Shown here one piece after another: positions 5,922-12,598 of a stretch of 13,457 nucleotides of DNA. This DNA comes from CAIUVD01 sp044338255. GTDB taxonomy: Bacteria > Planctomycetota > UBA11346. The first letter of the stretch is position 1, and every line of letters starts with the position of its first letter. The notes under the pieces are model-generated. The model saw only the letters and a list, made by a program, of their open reading frames with translations, did no database searches and was not told the origin of the DNA. Both the position numbers and the translations under genes were made by a program. Location of the stretch: positions 1 through 13,457 of the forward strand of contig JBIILZ010000107.1 in NCBI GenBank assembly GCA_044338255.1, given 5' to 3'.

Positions 5922-8900
5922 ATGGCTGAACGAAGTGGGAAGTCTAGTCCGGGCAATGCCCAAGGAAAGGTCGTCTTAGGACGGCGTGGGGGGCGCTTCC
6001 AGGCGGCTTTCGATCAGCGCGGCGAGGCCCGCCCCGGCGGCCCTGGAAACAAGCCCGGAGCAGCCGCGAGCAAGTCGGGCCCCGCCGGCAAGAAACCCGG
6101 CAAGGACGCCACCGATCGCACCGCAAGGACCGAAGCCCACCCTGCGCCGCAAGTGGTGCCGCAAGTGGCGCCGCAAGTGGCGCCGCAAGTGCCGCCGCGC
6201 GTCGAGCATGCGCCTGAACAGGTGACGGACAAAGCCGCTGGCGTGCGCGAGCACGCGCCGCGTGGCTTCCGCCCGCCGAGCCGTACCAACGCCACCCGTT
6301 CTGGTCGCGATGATCGCCGGCGGGTCGAGGTCCAAGTACGTCATCGCGAAGAGATCCGTCCGGCGGCGGGCGCAGTTAATGCCGTGGTCGGCGATGCTCC
6401 GGTCGTCGAAGGCGGCAGCGCCGGCATCGTCCTGACGCAATTGGCGAAGATGCCGCTCGGGGCCACCGCCTATCAATTGGCGCAGGCCATCGGCGAAGAA
6501 TCGCGCGAAGTCGGCATGGTCCTGCGCCGCCTGGTGGCCAAGGGCCAAGTGCTCGAAAGCAAGGGCCGTTACCAGGTCTCGGGCACCGGCGGCGAGTTCT
6601 CGGCGGTGCTCGAAGAAGAGCGCGATGATAAGGGTGTCGCGGTGCTGCGCGCACGCCTGCCGGATGGCACGGTCAAGACTGTCAATCCACGCTACACCAT
6701 CGGCGCCAAGGTCGGCGACGTGGTGCAGGTGATGTTCGGCGAGGATGATCTCGCCCTGGTCACGCGCATGCTCCGGCGCGTTGGTCGCGAAGTCGTGGGC
6801 ACCATCCAGTTCAAGCCCGACGGCACCTGGCTGGTGTGCGACAATCGTCGCGAAGGTCTGCTCAAGATCCGCGAAAGCTTCCCCGGTTTCGAGGATCAGT
6901 ACCAGGTCGGCAACCGCTACATCGGCGTCATCGAGGCCGACGGCAGTGGAGATCCTGGCGTCAAGATCCTCCGCGTCCTGGGCAAGGAATCGCCCGAGAT
7001 CGCCGACTTCCAGTACGTCGTCCTGGCCCACGACTTGCCCGGCGAATTCCCTCCCGAAGTCAAAGCCCAGGCCGAAGCCTATCCCAAGAAGTGGGTCCTC
7101 GGTACGGGCAAGGCGAAGCGCGAGGATCTGCGCGAAAAGCTGGTCTTCACTATCGATCCCGAGACCGCCAAGGATTTCGACGACGCTATTTCGCTGGAAT
7201 ACGACGAGGACGGCCACTGGATCCTCGGCGTGCACATCGCCGACGTCTCGCACTACGTCGTCGAGGGCACGCCCCTCGATGAGGAGGCGGTCGCCCGCGG
7301 CACCAGCTGCTACCTCGTCAACCGCGTTATCCCGATGCTCCCGGAAGTGCTGTCCAACGGCCTCTGTAGCCTCGTGCCGCACGAGCCGCGCTATTGCCTG
7401 TCGGCATTCCTGACCCTCGATCGCCAGGGCAAGCTGCTGAACACGCGGCTGTCCGAGACGCTCATCAAGAGCCGCCATCGCTTCACCTACGAAGAGGCCA
7501 TGGATGTCCTCGTCGATCGCGACGTGAAGGGCAAGTGGCCCACCGATGTGCGCACGGTGGTCAAGGAGACCGGCGTCATCGCCCAGATCCTGCGCCGCAA
7601 TCGCGAGCGCGCCGGGGCTCTCAATCTGTTCTCGGTCGAGCACCGCTTCAAGCTCGACGTCAACGGTGTGCCGATCGAGATCATGGCCGAGGCCAGCGAT
7701 GCCTCGCATCAACTGATCGAAGAGTGCATGCTGCTCGCCAACAAGGCGGTCGCGGAATGGCTCGAACAGCAGGGTCTGCCCTGCGTCTATCGTCTGCATC
7801 AGGAACCTGATGCCGAGAAGATGGCGCAGTTCGCCTCGGTGCTCGAAGTCTACGGCAAGGACTCCTCGCGGATCCAGAACCGCTTCGGACTCCAGAAGAT
7901 GCTCGCCGATCTTGCCAAGGAGCCGCCGGCTGCGCGCAAGGTTCTCAACTACCTCTGCCTGCGGGCCTTCAAGAAGGCCGTCTACGGCACGGAGAAGCTC
8001 GGGCATTACGCCCTGGCTTTCGCCAGCTACGCGCATTTCACCAGTCCCATCCGCCGTTATCCCGACCTGCTCGTGCATCGTCTGGTGAAGCGCGGCCTGG
8101 GGTTGGCACGCTACAAGAAGGTCGAGATCCGTGGCGGATACCTCGATGCCTTGGCCAAGCAGGCGAGCTTCCTCGAGCAGCGCGCTGAACAGGCCGAGCG
8201 CGATCTCGATGCCCGCAAGACCGCGCGCTATCTGGCGGCCCGCATCGGTGAAAGCTTCCCGGCGGTGGTGGTCTCGGCCTTCCCCGGCGGGTTGTCGATC
8301 CAGCTCCTCGAAACGGGCATGGATGGCATGCTGCCGATGCGCGAGCTGCGCGACGATTACTACAGCTTCGACCCCAAGCGGCTGTGCCTGGTCGGGCGGC
8401 GCAGCGCGCGCGCTATCGGTTGCGGCAGCGAGTTGGATGTGGTCGTGAATTCGGTCGATATCGAACGTGCGGATGTGGTCTTCGGCCTTGAGGCCAAGGG
8501 CTCGTTCGCGCAGGCGATCCGCCCGCCGAAGATCGCTCCCAAGCCGGCGGCACGCGTGGTCAGCGATCACGCGCACCGCGATCAGGAGGTCGACGCGACC
8601 CTCGACGAGCGCGACAATGTGCCGTCGGTGGAGACTTCCGCCGAGGCCAAGGCCATCACTCGCCGCACTCAGCGTGTCGCGCCGGTACCAGCCGTGCTTG
8701 AAAAAGCGCACGCTGTTAAAGTCCCGACACCGCCGGTACGGACGCCGTTGGTGAAAGCGCCCGCGCCGGTGGCGGTCGAGCCCGAGTCGGAACCTGACGA
8801 AGAGCCGGAACTCCTGCGCGCCGATCCGCCCACCGCGTCGGGACGGCCGGTGACCAAGCGCGTGCTCTCGATCGATCTCTCGATCGATCGCAGGCGCGTG

Positions 8901-9095
8901 CCGGAGCGTTGGCGCAGCGGTTCGAGCAGCCGCGCCAGCGAGCCGGTCGAGCGCGACCTATGGAGCCCAAGCCCAGGTCGTGCCGGTAAGGCAGGGGCCC
9001 TCGCCAAGCCGGGCGCGGGCAAGCACGGTAAGGCCGACAGAGGCGACAGAAACGACAGAAACGACAGAGGCGACAAAAAGAAGCACCGCTGGTAA
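5922..9095 (+). CDS. rnr: Ribonuclease R (RNB-family 3'-5' exoribonuclease) with long disordered ends
   Basis: The 1057-residue product degrades RNA, including structured RNA, from the 3' end. In order: a low-complexity basic and Pro-rich N-terminus (1-165), a winged-helix domain (about 168-225), a cold-shock OB domain (about 226-300), the RNB catalytic domain (about 395-720), an S1 domain (about 775-850) and a low-complexity, charged C-terminal tail (about 860-1057) ending KKKHRW. The RNB active site is intact, with Asp412, Asp418, Asp420 and Asp421 in DPETAKDFDD, and HIADVSHYV follows. Bacterial RNase R is usually 750-850 residues; the excess here lies in the two tails. The ATG at 5922 is chosen because GGGGAG lies five bases before it; the frame is open farther upstream but without domain content. 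Confidence 0.95.
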   Translation: MAERSGKSSPGNAQGKVVLGRRGGRFQAAFDQRGEARPGGPGNKPGAAASKSGPAGKKPGKDATDRTARTEAHPAPQVVPQVAPQVAPQVPPRVEHAPEQVTDKAAGVREHAPRGFRPPSRTNATRSGRDDRRRVEVQVRHREEIRPAAGAVNAVVGDAPVVEGGSAGIVLTQLAKMPLGATAYQLAQAIGEESREVGMVLRRLVAKGQVLESKGRYQVSGTGGEFSAVLEEERDDKGVAVLRARLPDGTVKTVNPRYTIGAKVGDVVQVMFGEDDLALVTRMLRRVGREVVGTIQFKPDGTWLVCDNRREGLLKIRESFPGFEDQYQVGNRYIGVIEADGSGDPGVKILRVLGKESPEIADFQYVVLAHDLPGEFPPEVKAQAEAYPKKWVLGTGKAKREDLREKLVFTIDPETAKDFDDAISLEYDEDGHWILGVHIADVSHYVVEGTPLDEEAVARGTSCYLVNRVIPMLPEVLSNGLCSLVPHEPRYCLSAFLTLDRQGKLLNTRLSETLIKSRHRFTYEEAMDVLVDRDVKGKWPTDVRTVVKETGVIAQILRRNRERAGALNLFSVEHRFKLDVNGVPIEIMAEASDASHQLIEECMLLANKAVAEWLEQQGLPCVYRLHQEPDAEKMAQFASVLEVYGKDSSRIQNRFGLQKMLADLAKEPPAARKVLNYLCLRAFKKAVYGTEKLGHYALAFASYAHFTSPIRRYPDLLVHRLVKRGLGLARYKKVEIRGGYLDALAKQASFLEQRAEQAERDLDARKTARYLAARIGESFPAVVVSAFPGGLSIQLLETGMDGMLPMRELRDDYYSFDPKRLCLVGRRSARAIGCGSELDVVVNSVDIERADVVFGLEAKGSFAQAIRPPKIAPKPAARVVSDHAHRDQEVDATLDERDNVPSVETSAEAKAITRRTQRVAPVPAVLEKAHAVKVPTPPVRTPLVKAPAPVAVEPESEPDEEPELLRADPPTASGRPVTKRVLSIDLSIDRRRVPERWRSGSSSRASEPVERDLWSPSPGRAGKAGALAKPGAGKHGKADRGDRNDRNDRGDKKKHRW
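6144..6191 (+). repeat. 12-bp tandem repeat inside the RNase R gene
   Basis: Four consecutive copies of a 12-base unit (GCGCCGCAAGTG, with one variant base in copy two) encode an Ala/Val-Pro-Gln-Val repeat in the N-terminal extension. Copy number may vary between strains. Confidence 0.85.
9036..9080 (+). repeat. 9-bp tandem repeat at the 3' end of the RNase R gene
   Basis: Five consecutive 9-base units of the type GACAGA(GGC/AAC), the last one altered to GACAAAAAG, encode the Asp-Arg-Gly/Asn tail just before the final KKHRW. The tail resembles RNA-binding RGD/RND-type low-complexity sequence. Confidence 0.8.
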
Positions 9096-9105
9096 TTGCT
9101 TAAAT

Positions 9106-9150
9106 CGCACGGGGATAAGCGCATCAAATGCACTGCTTTTTCCCTGTGCG
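9106..9150 (+). terminator. Large hairpin after the RNase R gene
   Basis: CGCACGGGGATAAG pairs with CTTTTTCCCTGTGCG across a loop that contains GCATCAAATGC. The stem has about thirteen pairs with one mismatch and two G-U pairs. It begins eleven bases after the RNase R stop. There is no T-run after it, so it may be a processed 3' end or an attenuator rather than a classical terminator. Confidence 0.45.
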
Positions 9151-9210
9151 GTTACAGTTGCATCAGAAAGCTCTTCAGCCGGGCGCCGTCGTGACGATAC
9201 TAGATCAACG

Positions 9211-9525
9211 ATGGCCGATACGCCCCTCACTCCTCCCGCTGCCGCCATGGCACCGATCGCCGCGCTCGGGCAGGGCGACGGCAAGGAACGCTTCGCCCGG
9301 CGCTTCGCTAAACGTCAGGCGCAGCTGCGTGCCGAAGATGACGCCGAGCCCCACGAGCTCCCGGCCTCGATCATTGCCGCCGATCCCACCCAGGCCCTTA
9401 TCGAAGGTCTCGATCGCCTGCGCGTCACCAATCTCGTACGTCCCGCCGATGCCGAATTCACCACCGCCCTGCGCGCCATGAAGGCCTACCGCAAGGCGAC
9501 CGACCGGATCGAACGCGAGAGCTGA
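9211..9525 (+). CDS. Small protein of unknown function
   Basis: The 104-residue product begins MADTPLTPPAAAMAP, has a basic helical middle (KERFARRFAKRQAQLR at about 26-41) and ends in an Ala/Arg-rich helix (TALRAMKAYRKATDRIERES). It has no signal peptide, membrane segment or Cys. I do not recognise the family. The frame is open farther upstream into the RNase R gene, but the ATG at 9211 lies past the hairpin and starts the protein-like part. The ribosome site before it is poor. The gene follows RNase R on the same strand at 115 bp and may share its transcript by read-through. Confidence 0.6.
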   Translation: MADTPLTPPAAAMAPIAALGQGDGKERFARRFAKRQAQLRAEDDAEPHELPASIIAADPTQALIEGLDRLRVTNLVRPADAEFTTALRAMKAYRKATDRIERES

Positions 9526-9535
9526 GGTTGGTGTC

Positions 9536-9590
9536 TGCTGACCACTGTCTCAGCGGACCACTGTCTCAGCGGACCACTGTCTCAGCGGAC
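9536..9590. repeat. 16-bp tandem repeat beside a transposase remnant
   Basis: The unit AGCGGACCACTGTCTC is repeated about 3.4 times; the first copy (from 9536) differs at three positions. It begins just after the stop of the small protein gene and supplies the stop codon of the transposase remnant on the other strand. This suggests repeated or nested IS ends at this spot. Confidence 0.8.
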
Positions 9591-9812
9591 GCGATTCACC
9601 CATAAGCCACCGGGACCAACGGCCACCAACCGTGTGCGATTCAGGTGGTCCACTACTTGTCGGTTTCTACCAGAGCCAAAAACCGACATCATCATTACCG
9701 TATACAAGACATGGGCGGGACTGAGGCAGCCGCGATCTTGCTTCCATAATTTCTTTAAATGTCTGGTCAATTCGTTGAAAAGGTCAGGGAAGTACAGTTG
9801 CCGTGAGGGCAT
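9582..9812 (-). pseudogene. N-terminal remnant of an IS4-type transposase
   Basis: On the minus strand the ATG at 9812 (or a TTG at 9821) opens about 76 residues. They begin MPSRQLYFPDLFNELTRHLKK and continue with a hydrophobic helix (SPAHVLYTVMMMSVFG) and RQVVDHLNRT. This resembles the N-terminal region of IS4-family transposases, which precedes the DDE catalytic core. The frame then runs into unrelated sequence and stops inside the 16-bp tandem repeat, so the catalytic domain is missing and the copy is dead. The family assignment rests on my reading of a short stretch. Confidence 0.55.
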
Positions 9813-9895
9813 GCATACCAAAAATTTCTGGCGGCAATGGCAATAATTCTCTACTCGGAAATCGTCGCCTTAGCCGAACAGCATTAGGTTTGTCC

Positions 9896-9937
9896 CCCTT
9901 AAATCCCTGGGTCTTGCGGATTCCTGAGATTCAAGGG
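9896..9937. repeat. Imperfect inverted repeat upstream of the STAS gene
   Basis: CCCTTAAATCCCTGG and CCTGAGATTCAAGGG match as inverted arms at 12 of 15 positions with a 12-base spacer. It ends 26 bp before the STAS start codon, so it could be an mRNA leader hairpin, an operator or an IS end. Confidence 0.4.
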
Positions 9938-9963
9938 TATGCTCCTCCAAGAGGATCTCTTCC

Positions 9964-10404
9964 ATGGCCACTGATCTGCCCGCGCCAACATCTGATATTA
10001 TCAAGGCACTCAAAGGATTGACGCTCTCCGGTACGACGGTGGATGACCGCTACCAACTGAGTGTGGCCTTCCTTGATGACATCCTGACCTTAAAAGTAGT
10101 GGGATTCCTTTTGCAGCCGATTCCCCTGGAATTTTCCAACCGTTTCGAAGAGCTGATGACCAGCCATCAGATCCGCCGCCTGGTGATCGACCTGTCGGAA
10201 TGCACCTACATGTCGTCGGCGGTGATGAGCTATCTGGTGAAATACTTTGACATCACCAACGACATTGGCGGCACTGTGGCAGTGGTTCGGCCCCCGGCGA
10301 AAGTTTTGCACGTCCTCAAGGCCATTGGCCTGGACACCTTTTTCACCTTCTACCCATCGGTTGCAGAGGCCCGGGCAGCCGTGACCGAGACTAAAGCGGG
10401 CTAA
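9964..10404 (+). CDS. STAS-domain anti-sigma factor antagonist-like protein
   Basis: The 146-residue protein has a leader of about 30 residues and then one STAS domain (about 31-140). In this family the domain binds an anti-sigma kinase, and phosphorylation of a Ser or Thr at the start of helix 2 switches binding off. Here the strand VIDLSECTYMSSAVMSYLV (74-92) carries the motif, with Ser84 or Ser85 as candidate acceptor. The usual D-S-S-G is replaced by YMSSA. The next segment, YFDITNDIGGTVAVVRPP, is also typical. The start has AGAGGA upstream. No anti-sigma kinase, PP2C phosphatase or sigma factor lies nearby, so the partner must be elsewhere. It is convergent with the DCC-like gene. Confidence 0.85.
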   Translation: MATDLPAPTSDIIKALKGLTLSGTTVDDRYQLSVAFLDDILTLKVVGFLLQPIPLEFSNRFEELMTSHQIRRLVIDLSECTYMSSAVMSYLVKYFDITNDIGGTVAVVRPPAKVLHVLKAIGLDTFFTFYPSVAEARAAVTETKAG

Positions 10405-10407
10405 AGC

Positions 10408-10438
10408 GGACTAAAGGTGATGTGTCACATTTAAGTCC
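10408..10438. terminator. Hairpin between convergent STAS and DCC-like genes
   Basis: GGACT pairs with AGTCC and GTGA with TCAC around a TGTG loop, with A/A and bulged bases between. It lies three bases after the STAS stop and 20 bp from the end of the opposing gene, the expected site of a shared terminator. No long T-run follows. Confidence 0.45.
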
Positions 10439-10458
10439 TGTAATCCCAGAAGTTGATT

Positions 10459-10692
10459 TCATGGGCGATCTCCCTTCGGGAGCGAGTGGGGGAGCAAGTG
10501 GCACACGGCGCAAATCTGACGGCGATGATCGGCCTCCACCCGGTAGATCCCATTGAACAGCCAACGTCCGGGTGGCACGGCGACCAGCAACCACAGCGGC
10601 CAACTCCACCACTGCTGGCGCAGAAACCACAGGTGACAGGTGCCATCGTACAGAATCCAACCTCTGGCATCGCGGTCTGATTTATCGGTCAT
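10459..10692 (-). CDS. Short Trp-rich protein, possibly a shortened DCC (DUF393) protein
   Basis: The 77-residue product contains GWILYDGTC (residues 11-19), like the N-terminal strand of DCC thiol-disulfide oxidoreductases (normally YDGxCxxC). The end, FNGIYRVEADHRRQICAVC, resembles the family's C-terminal YR..A.HR segment. The usual length is about 110-140 residues. The second Cys of the CxxC pair is absent (CHLW here) and the middle is replaced by a Trp/Leu-rich stretch. It may be an internally deleted or specialised relative. Its ATG overlaps the stop of the DUF2071-like gene as ATGA, so the two are translationally coupled. The gene call is reasonable; the family call is weak. Confidence 0.55.
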   Translation of the reverse strand: MTDKSDRDARGWILYDGTCHLWFLRQQWWSWPLWLLVAVPPGRWLFNGIYRVEADHRRQICAVCHLLPHSLPKGDRP

Positions 10693-11462
10693 AGCAAACC
10701 TCCATTACGATCGACGAATTGCAGGACCCGCCATTGATAGTGCCCGTCCACCGTGCGGTAGACGCCGTCCGTGGGCCAGGTGCCCCAGGGGGTGTGTAGA
10801 TCGCCGGCCCAACCGTCGAGAATCTGAAATGCATTCGGACTACCTTTTTCCAGATCTACGACCCGGAAGCGCAGCGGATCGGTGGTGGCGGCATAACTGC
10901 GGACCCCAGCGGTAACCCAGGTGGTCAGATCGTCGCCGCTGGAAAACAACCGTGGAGGCGCCTGACCTTGGCGCGGGCACACCGTACAGGTGATGCGCTG
11001 ATCCGGCCCCTCCAGGCGGAATCGATCATTCGCAATCCCGGTGGTGACCCGGAGCCCGACTTCCACGGGCGGAAATCCCAGGGTATGGAGGATCCGGCCC
11101 AGGATGTGGGTGGTCATCCGCTGATCGACCCAGACCGCCGGACTGCCATCCCGGCTGTCGAGGCAGCCCACTCGCAGGGCCGCATTGTCGCTGGCCGGGC
11201 CCATGGCCAGGGGTGCCCACGCGGGGGCTGCATGGCGCATGCGAATCCGGCAGAGGCTGACCACGACCTTCCCATCGCGCAGATCCGGCGCGAGGAACGG
11301 CAAGGGCACGAGATCGGGGAAGAGCTCCGCCGGTACGGCGACGTTGATGAACCAGCGCTCGGCGACGTCGGCGTCCAAGCGCGTGATCGGAATGGCAGGG
11401 ACCTCCCACCAGCGACCCGCCGTGGGATCGTACACCCGTAATGGCTGTGGCGTTTCATTCAT
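10689..11462 (-). CDS. DUF2071-like (YqjF-type) protein
   Basis: The 257-residue protein has no signal peptide or membrane segment. The pattern of strands (ERWFINVAVPAELFPDLVP, then GKVVVSLCRIRMR, then WVDQRMTTHILGRILHTLGF) and a late segment with SYAATTDPLRFRVVDLEK resembles DUF2071, a barrel fold related to acetoacetate decarboxylase whose function is unknown. The start is well supported: AAAGGA lies ten bases before the ATG. A palindrome matching the one at gbsR sits 13-30 bp upstream of the ATG and covers a -10-like TTAATA. The stop overlaps the next gene's start (ATGA). Together these suggest a two-gene unit repressed by the nearby GbsR-type regulator. The domain call is by general resemblance. 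Confidence 0.75.
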   Translation of the reverse strand: MNETPQPLRVYDPTAGRWWEVPAIPITRLDADVAERWFINVAVPAELFPDLVPLPFLAPDLRDGKVVVSLCRIRMRHAAPAWAPLAMGPASDNAALRVGCLDSRDGSPAVWVDQRMTTHILGRILHTLGFPPVEVGLRVTTGIANDRFRLEGPDQRITCTVCPRQGQAPPRLFSSGDDLTTWVTAGVRSYAATTDPLRFRVVDLEKGSPNAFQILDGWAGDLHTPWGTWPTDGVYRTVDGHYQWRVLQFVDRNGGLL

Positions 11463-11474
11463 AAAAGTCTGTCC

Positions 11475-11492
11475 TTTCTGTATTAACAGAAA
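11475..11492. promoter_or_regulatory. Candidate GbsR operator at the DUF2071-like gene
   Basis: TTTCTGT-N4-ACAGAAA is a perfect 7-base inverted repeat. Read on the minus strand its centre is TTAATA, a -10-like hexamer. It matches the palindrome directly upstream of gbsR at 12257-12278. Confidence 0.65.
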
Positions 11493-11587
11493 TAAACGGG
11501 CAAAAAATTAGGCGCGCTGGCCGACACGACCTGAGGTCAGTCGACGAGTCGCCTCGCCTGCCACCAGGCGGCGCAACAGTACCATGG

Positions 11588-11677
11588 TCAGATGGCCAAC
11601 GGCAGCACGAGCCACGCCAAGAAGATCCAGCAAATGCCATACAAGATCATGGGGTCGAGGCTGACGTGATGGTTCAA
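11588..11677 (-). CDS. 29-residue single-pass membrane peptide
   Basis: A TTG start at 11677, preceded by GAAGGA about eleven bases upstream, opens MNHHVSLDPM and then a hydrophobic helix ILYGICWIFLAWLVLPLAI that runs to the stop. The peptide would be a single transmembrane segment with a short polar N-terminus. It lies 47 bp after gbsR on the same strand and before the second operator. After the TGA stop the frame stays open for 16 more codons (PWYCCAAWWQARRLVD) to a second TGA, so the real protein could be longer if the first TGA is read through or is a recent mutation. A longer overlapping frame (11508-11735) is less protein-like. Confidence 0.45.
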   Translation of the reverse strand: MNHHVSLDPMILYGICWIFLAWLVLPLAI

Positions 11678-11724
11678 TAGCTCGGAAATCCTTCAGGCCA
11701 AATGCGACAAGCTGCATAAAATTC

Positions 11725-12255
11725 CTATTTCCCATCGCCGGTGACCAGATTTTTCAACCGATCGCCCAGGCGCATGACCCCGACCAGCATGCCGGTGGGC
11801 AGACGGAACAGATGGTCGTACCAAGTGGTCACGGTGGCGAAGAAACCATGGAGATCCTGAATGCGGGCGACCAGGGCAGGTTCGGTCTGGGGATCGGCTT
11901 CGGCCAGGCATTCCGTCAGCATCGCCATGGTCGGGTCGAATTCCCGTTTCTTCCGCTCTTGGGCGATGGCCCGGAACATCGCCCAGACATCCTTGAGCGA
12001 TTCGAAATGATCCCGCCGGTCCCCGTGGACGTGAACCAAACGGACGACGCCCCAGCCTTGGAGTTCCTTCAGGCTGTTGGAAACGTTGGAGCGGGCGACT
12101 TCCAGCCGCTCGCATAATTCATCGGCGGCCAGGGGCCTATCGCTGATCATCAACACCGCATGGATCTGAGCGACGGTGCGATTAATGCCCCATCGGGTGC
12201 CCATCTCGCCCCAATGGAGGACAAAGCGTTGACCGGCGGGAGACAGCTTGTTCAT
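11725..12255 (-). CDS. GbsR/MarR-type transcriptional regulator
   Basis: The 176-residue protein begins MNKLSPAGQRFVLHWGEMGT, a hallmark of this GbsR-like branch of MarR regulators. A winged helix-turn-helix follows (about 40-85, with AADELCERLEVARSNVSNSL), then a wing with VHVHGDRRDHFE, and a helical C-terminal dimer region (about 95-176). GbsR controls osmoprotectant genes in Bacillus, but family members regulate many targets, and none of the usual choline or betaine genes is present here. The start fits the family exactly, yet there is no ribosome site and a palindrome ends one base before the ATG. It probably represses itself and the downstream DUF2071-like unit. Confidence 0.9.
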   Translation of the reverse strand: MNKLSPAGQRFVLHWGEMGTRWGINRTVAQIHAVLMISDRPLAADELCERLEVARSNVSNSLKELQGWGVVRLVHVHGDRRDHFESLKDVWAMFRAIAQERKKREFDPTMAMLTECLAEADPQTEPALVARIQDLHGFFATVTTWYDHLFRLPTGMLVGVMRLGDRLKNLVTGDGK

Positions 12256-12256
12256 G

Positions 12257-12278
12257 AATTTCTGTTTATACAGAAATT
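12257..12278. promoter_or_regulatory. Candidate GbsR autoregulatory operator
   Basis: The 9-base arms AATTTCTGT and ACAGAAATT form a perfect inverted repeat around TTAT, one base upstream of the gbsR ATG. On the minus strand the centre reads TATAAA, a good -10 hexamer, so a bound dimer would block RNA polymerase. Confidence 0.7.
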
Positions 12279-12290
12279 ACAGTAAGTCAA
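12265..12290 (-). promoter_or_regulatory. Candidate gbsR promoter giving a leaderless mRNA
   Basis: On the minus strand TTGACT (12285-12290) is followed after a short 14-base spacer by TATAAA (12265-12270). Only nine bases separate TATAAA from the ATG, so transcription would start at or within a few bases of the start codon. This fits the absence of a Shine-Dalgarno sequence. The short spacer weakens the -35 assignment. Confidence 0.4.
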
Positions 12291-12305
12291 CACGGCGGGG
12301 TTGTT

Positions 12306-12365
12306 TTACCCTTTGGCAGACAGCACCGCCAGCTTTTCGGCGGTGATCTCGCGCATCGTGCCCGG
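12306..12365 (-). pseudogene. Possible 3' gene remnant cut by the palindromic repeat
   Basis: A short minus-strand frame reads SPGTMREITAEKLAVLSAKG before a TAA at 12306-12308. It looks like the end of a real protein. The frame is closed by a TGA contributed by the edge of the REP-like repeat at 12366, so the rest of the gene would have been lost there. Too short to identify. Confidence 0.25.
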
Positions 12366-12449
12366 CGATCAAAGGGGACACACCACCTTAAATAAGGTGG
12401 CGATCAAAGGAGACACACCACCTTAAATAAGGTGGTGTGTCCCCTTTGA
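12366..12449. repeat. REP-like palindrome pair, sister of the repeat behind the RAYT gene
   Basis: A full 46-bp palindrome lies at 12404-12449, with 22-base arms, an AA centre and one mismatch; the left arm starts TCAAAGGAGACACACC. Just before it, 12366-12400 holds a partial direct copy that contains the inner hairpin CCACCTTA-AA-TAAGGTGG but lacks the outer right arm. Size and sequence match the palindrome at 1977-2022. Confidence 0.8.
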
Positions 12450-12548
12450 AGGCGGTCGCGGCGTGACGCGGTTCGGGAAGTGCGAAAGTCCACTACTTCA
12501 GCGCCTGTCGAAAATCACTACCGGCCTGCTGGAGGTCAGGTGCCAAGC

Positions 12549-12582
12549 GCTGACCATGCTCGCCGTGATGAGCATGGTCAGC
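12549..12582 (-). terminator. Perfect 13-bp hairpin behind the interrupted gene
   Basis: GCTGACCATGCTC and GAGCATGGTCAGC are perfect inverted arms around an 8-base loop. On the minus strand the hairpin begins 16 bases after the stop codon of the interrupted gene (12599), so it is probably that gene's terminator, although no T-run follows. The surrounding 12450-12598 shows no other feature I can support. Confidence 0.5.
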
Positions 12583-12598
12583 CAACGCGGACAGGGGC

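Noticed and set aside
5736..5963. Longer LysR start giving 375 residues
   Set aside because: The extra part is Pro/His/Ser-rich, unlike the family, and a GTG with a good ribosome site gives the usual length.
5976..8711. A 911-codon open frame on the strand opposite RNase R
   Set aside because: The plus-strand frame has all RNase R domains and active-site residues. The antisense frame is kept open by the GC-rich third codon positions and has no recognisable domain or ribosome site.
11508..11735. A 75-codon minus-strand frame overlapping the gbsR stop
   Set aside because: It is Arg/Leu-rich without a hydrophobic core or motif, and a better membrane-peptide frame lies within it. It cannot be fully excluded.
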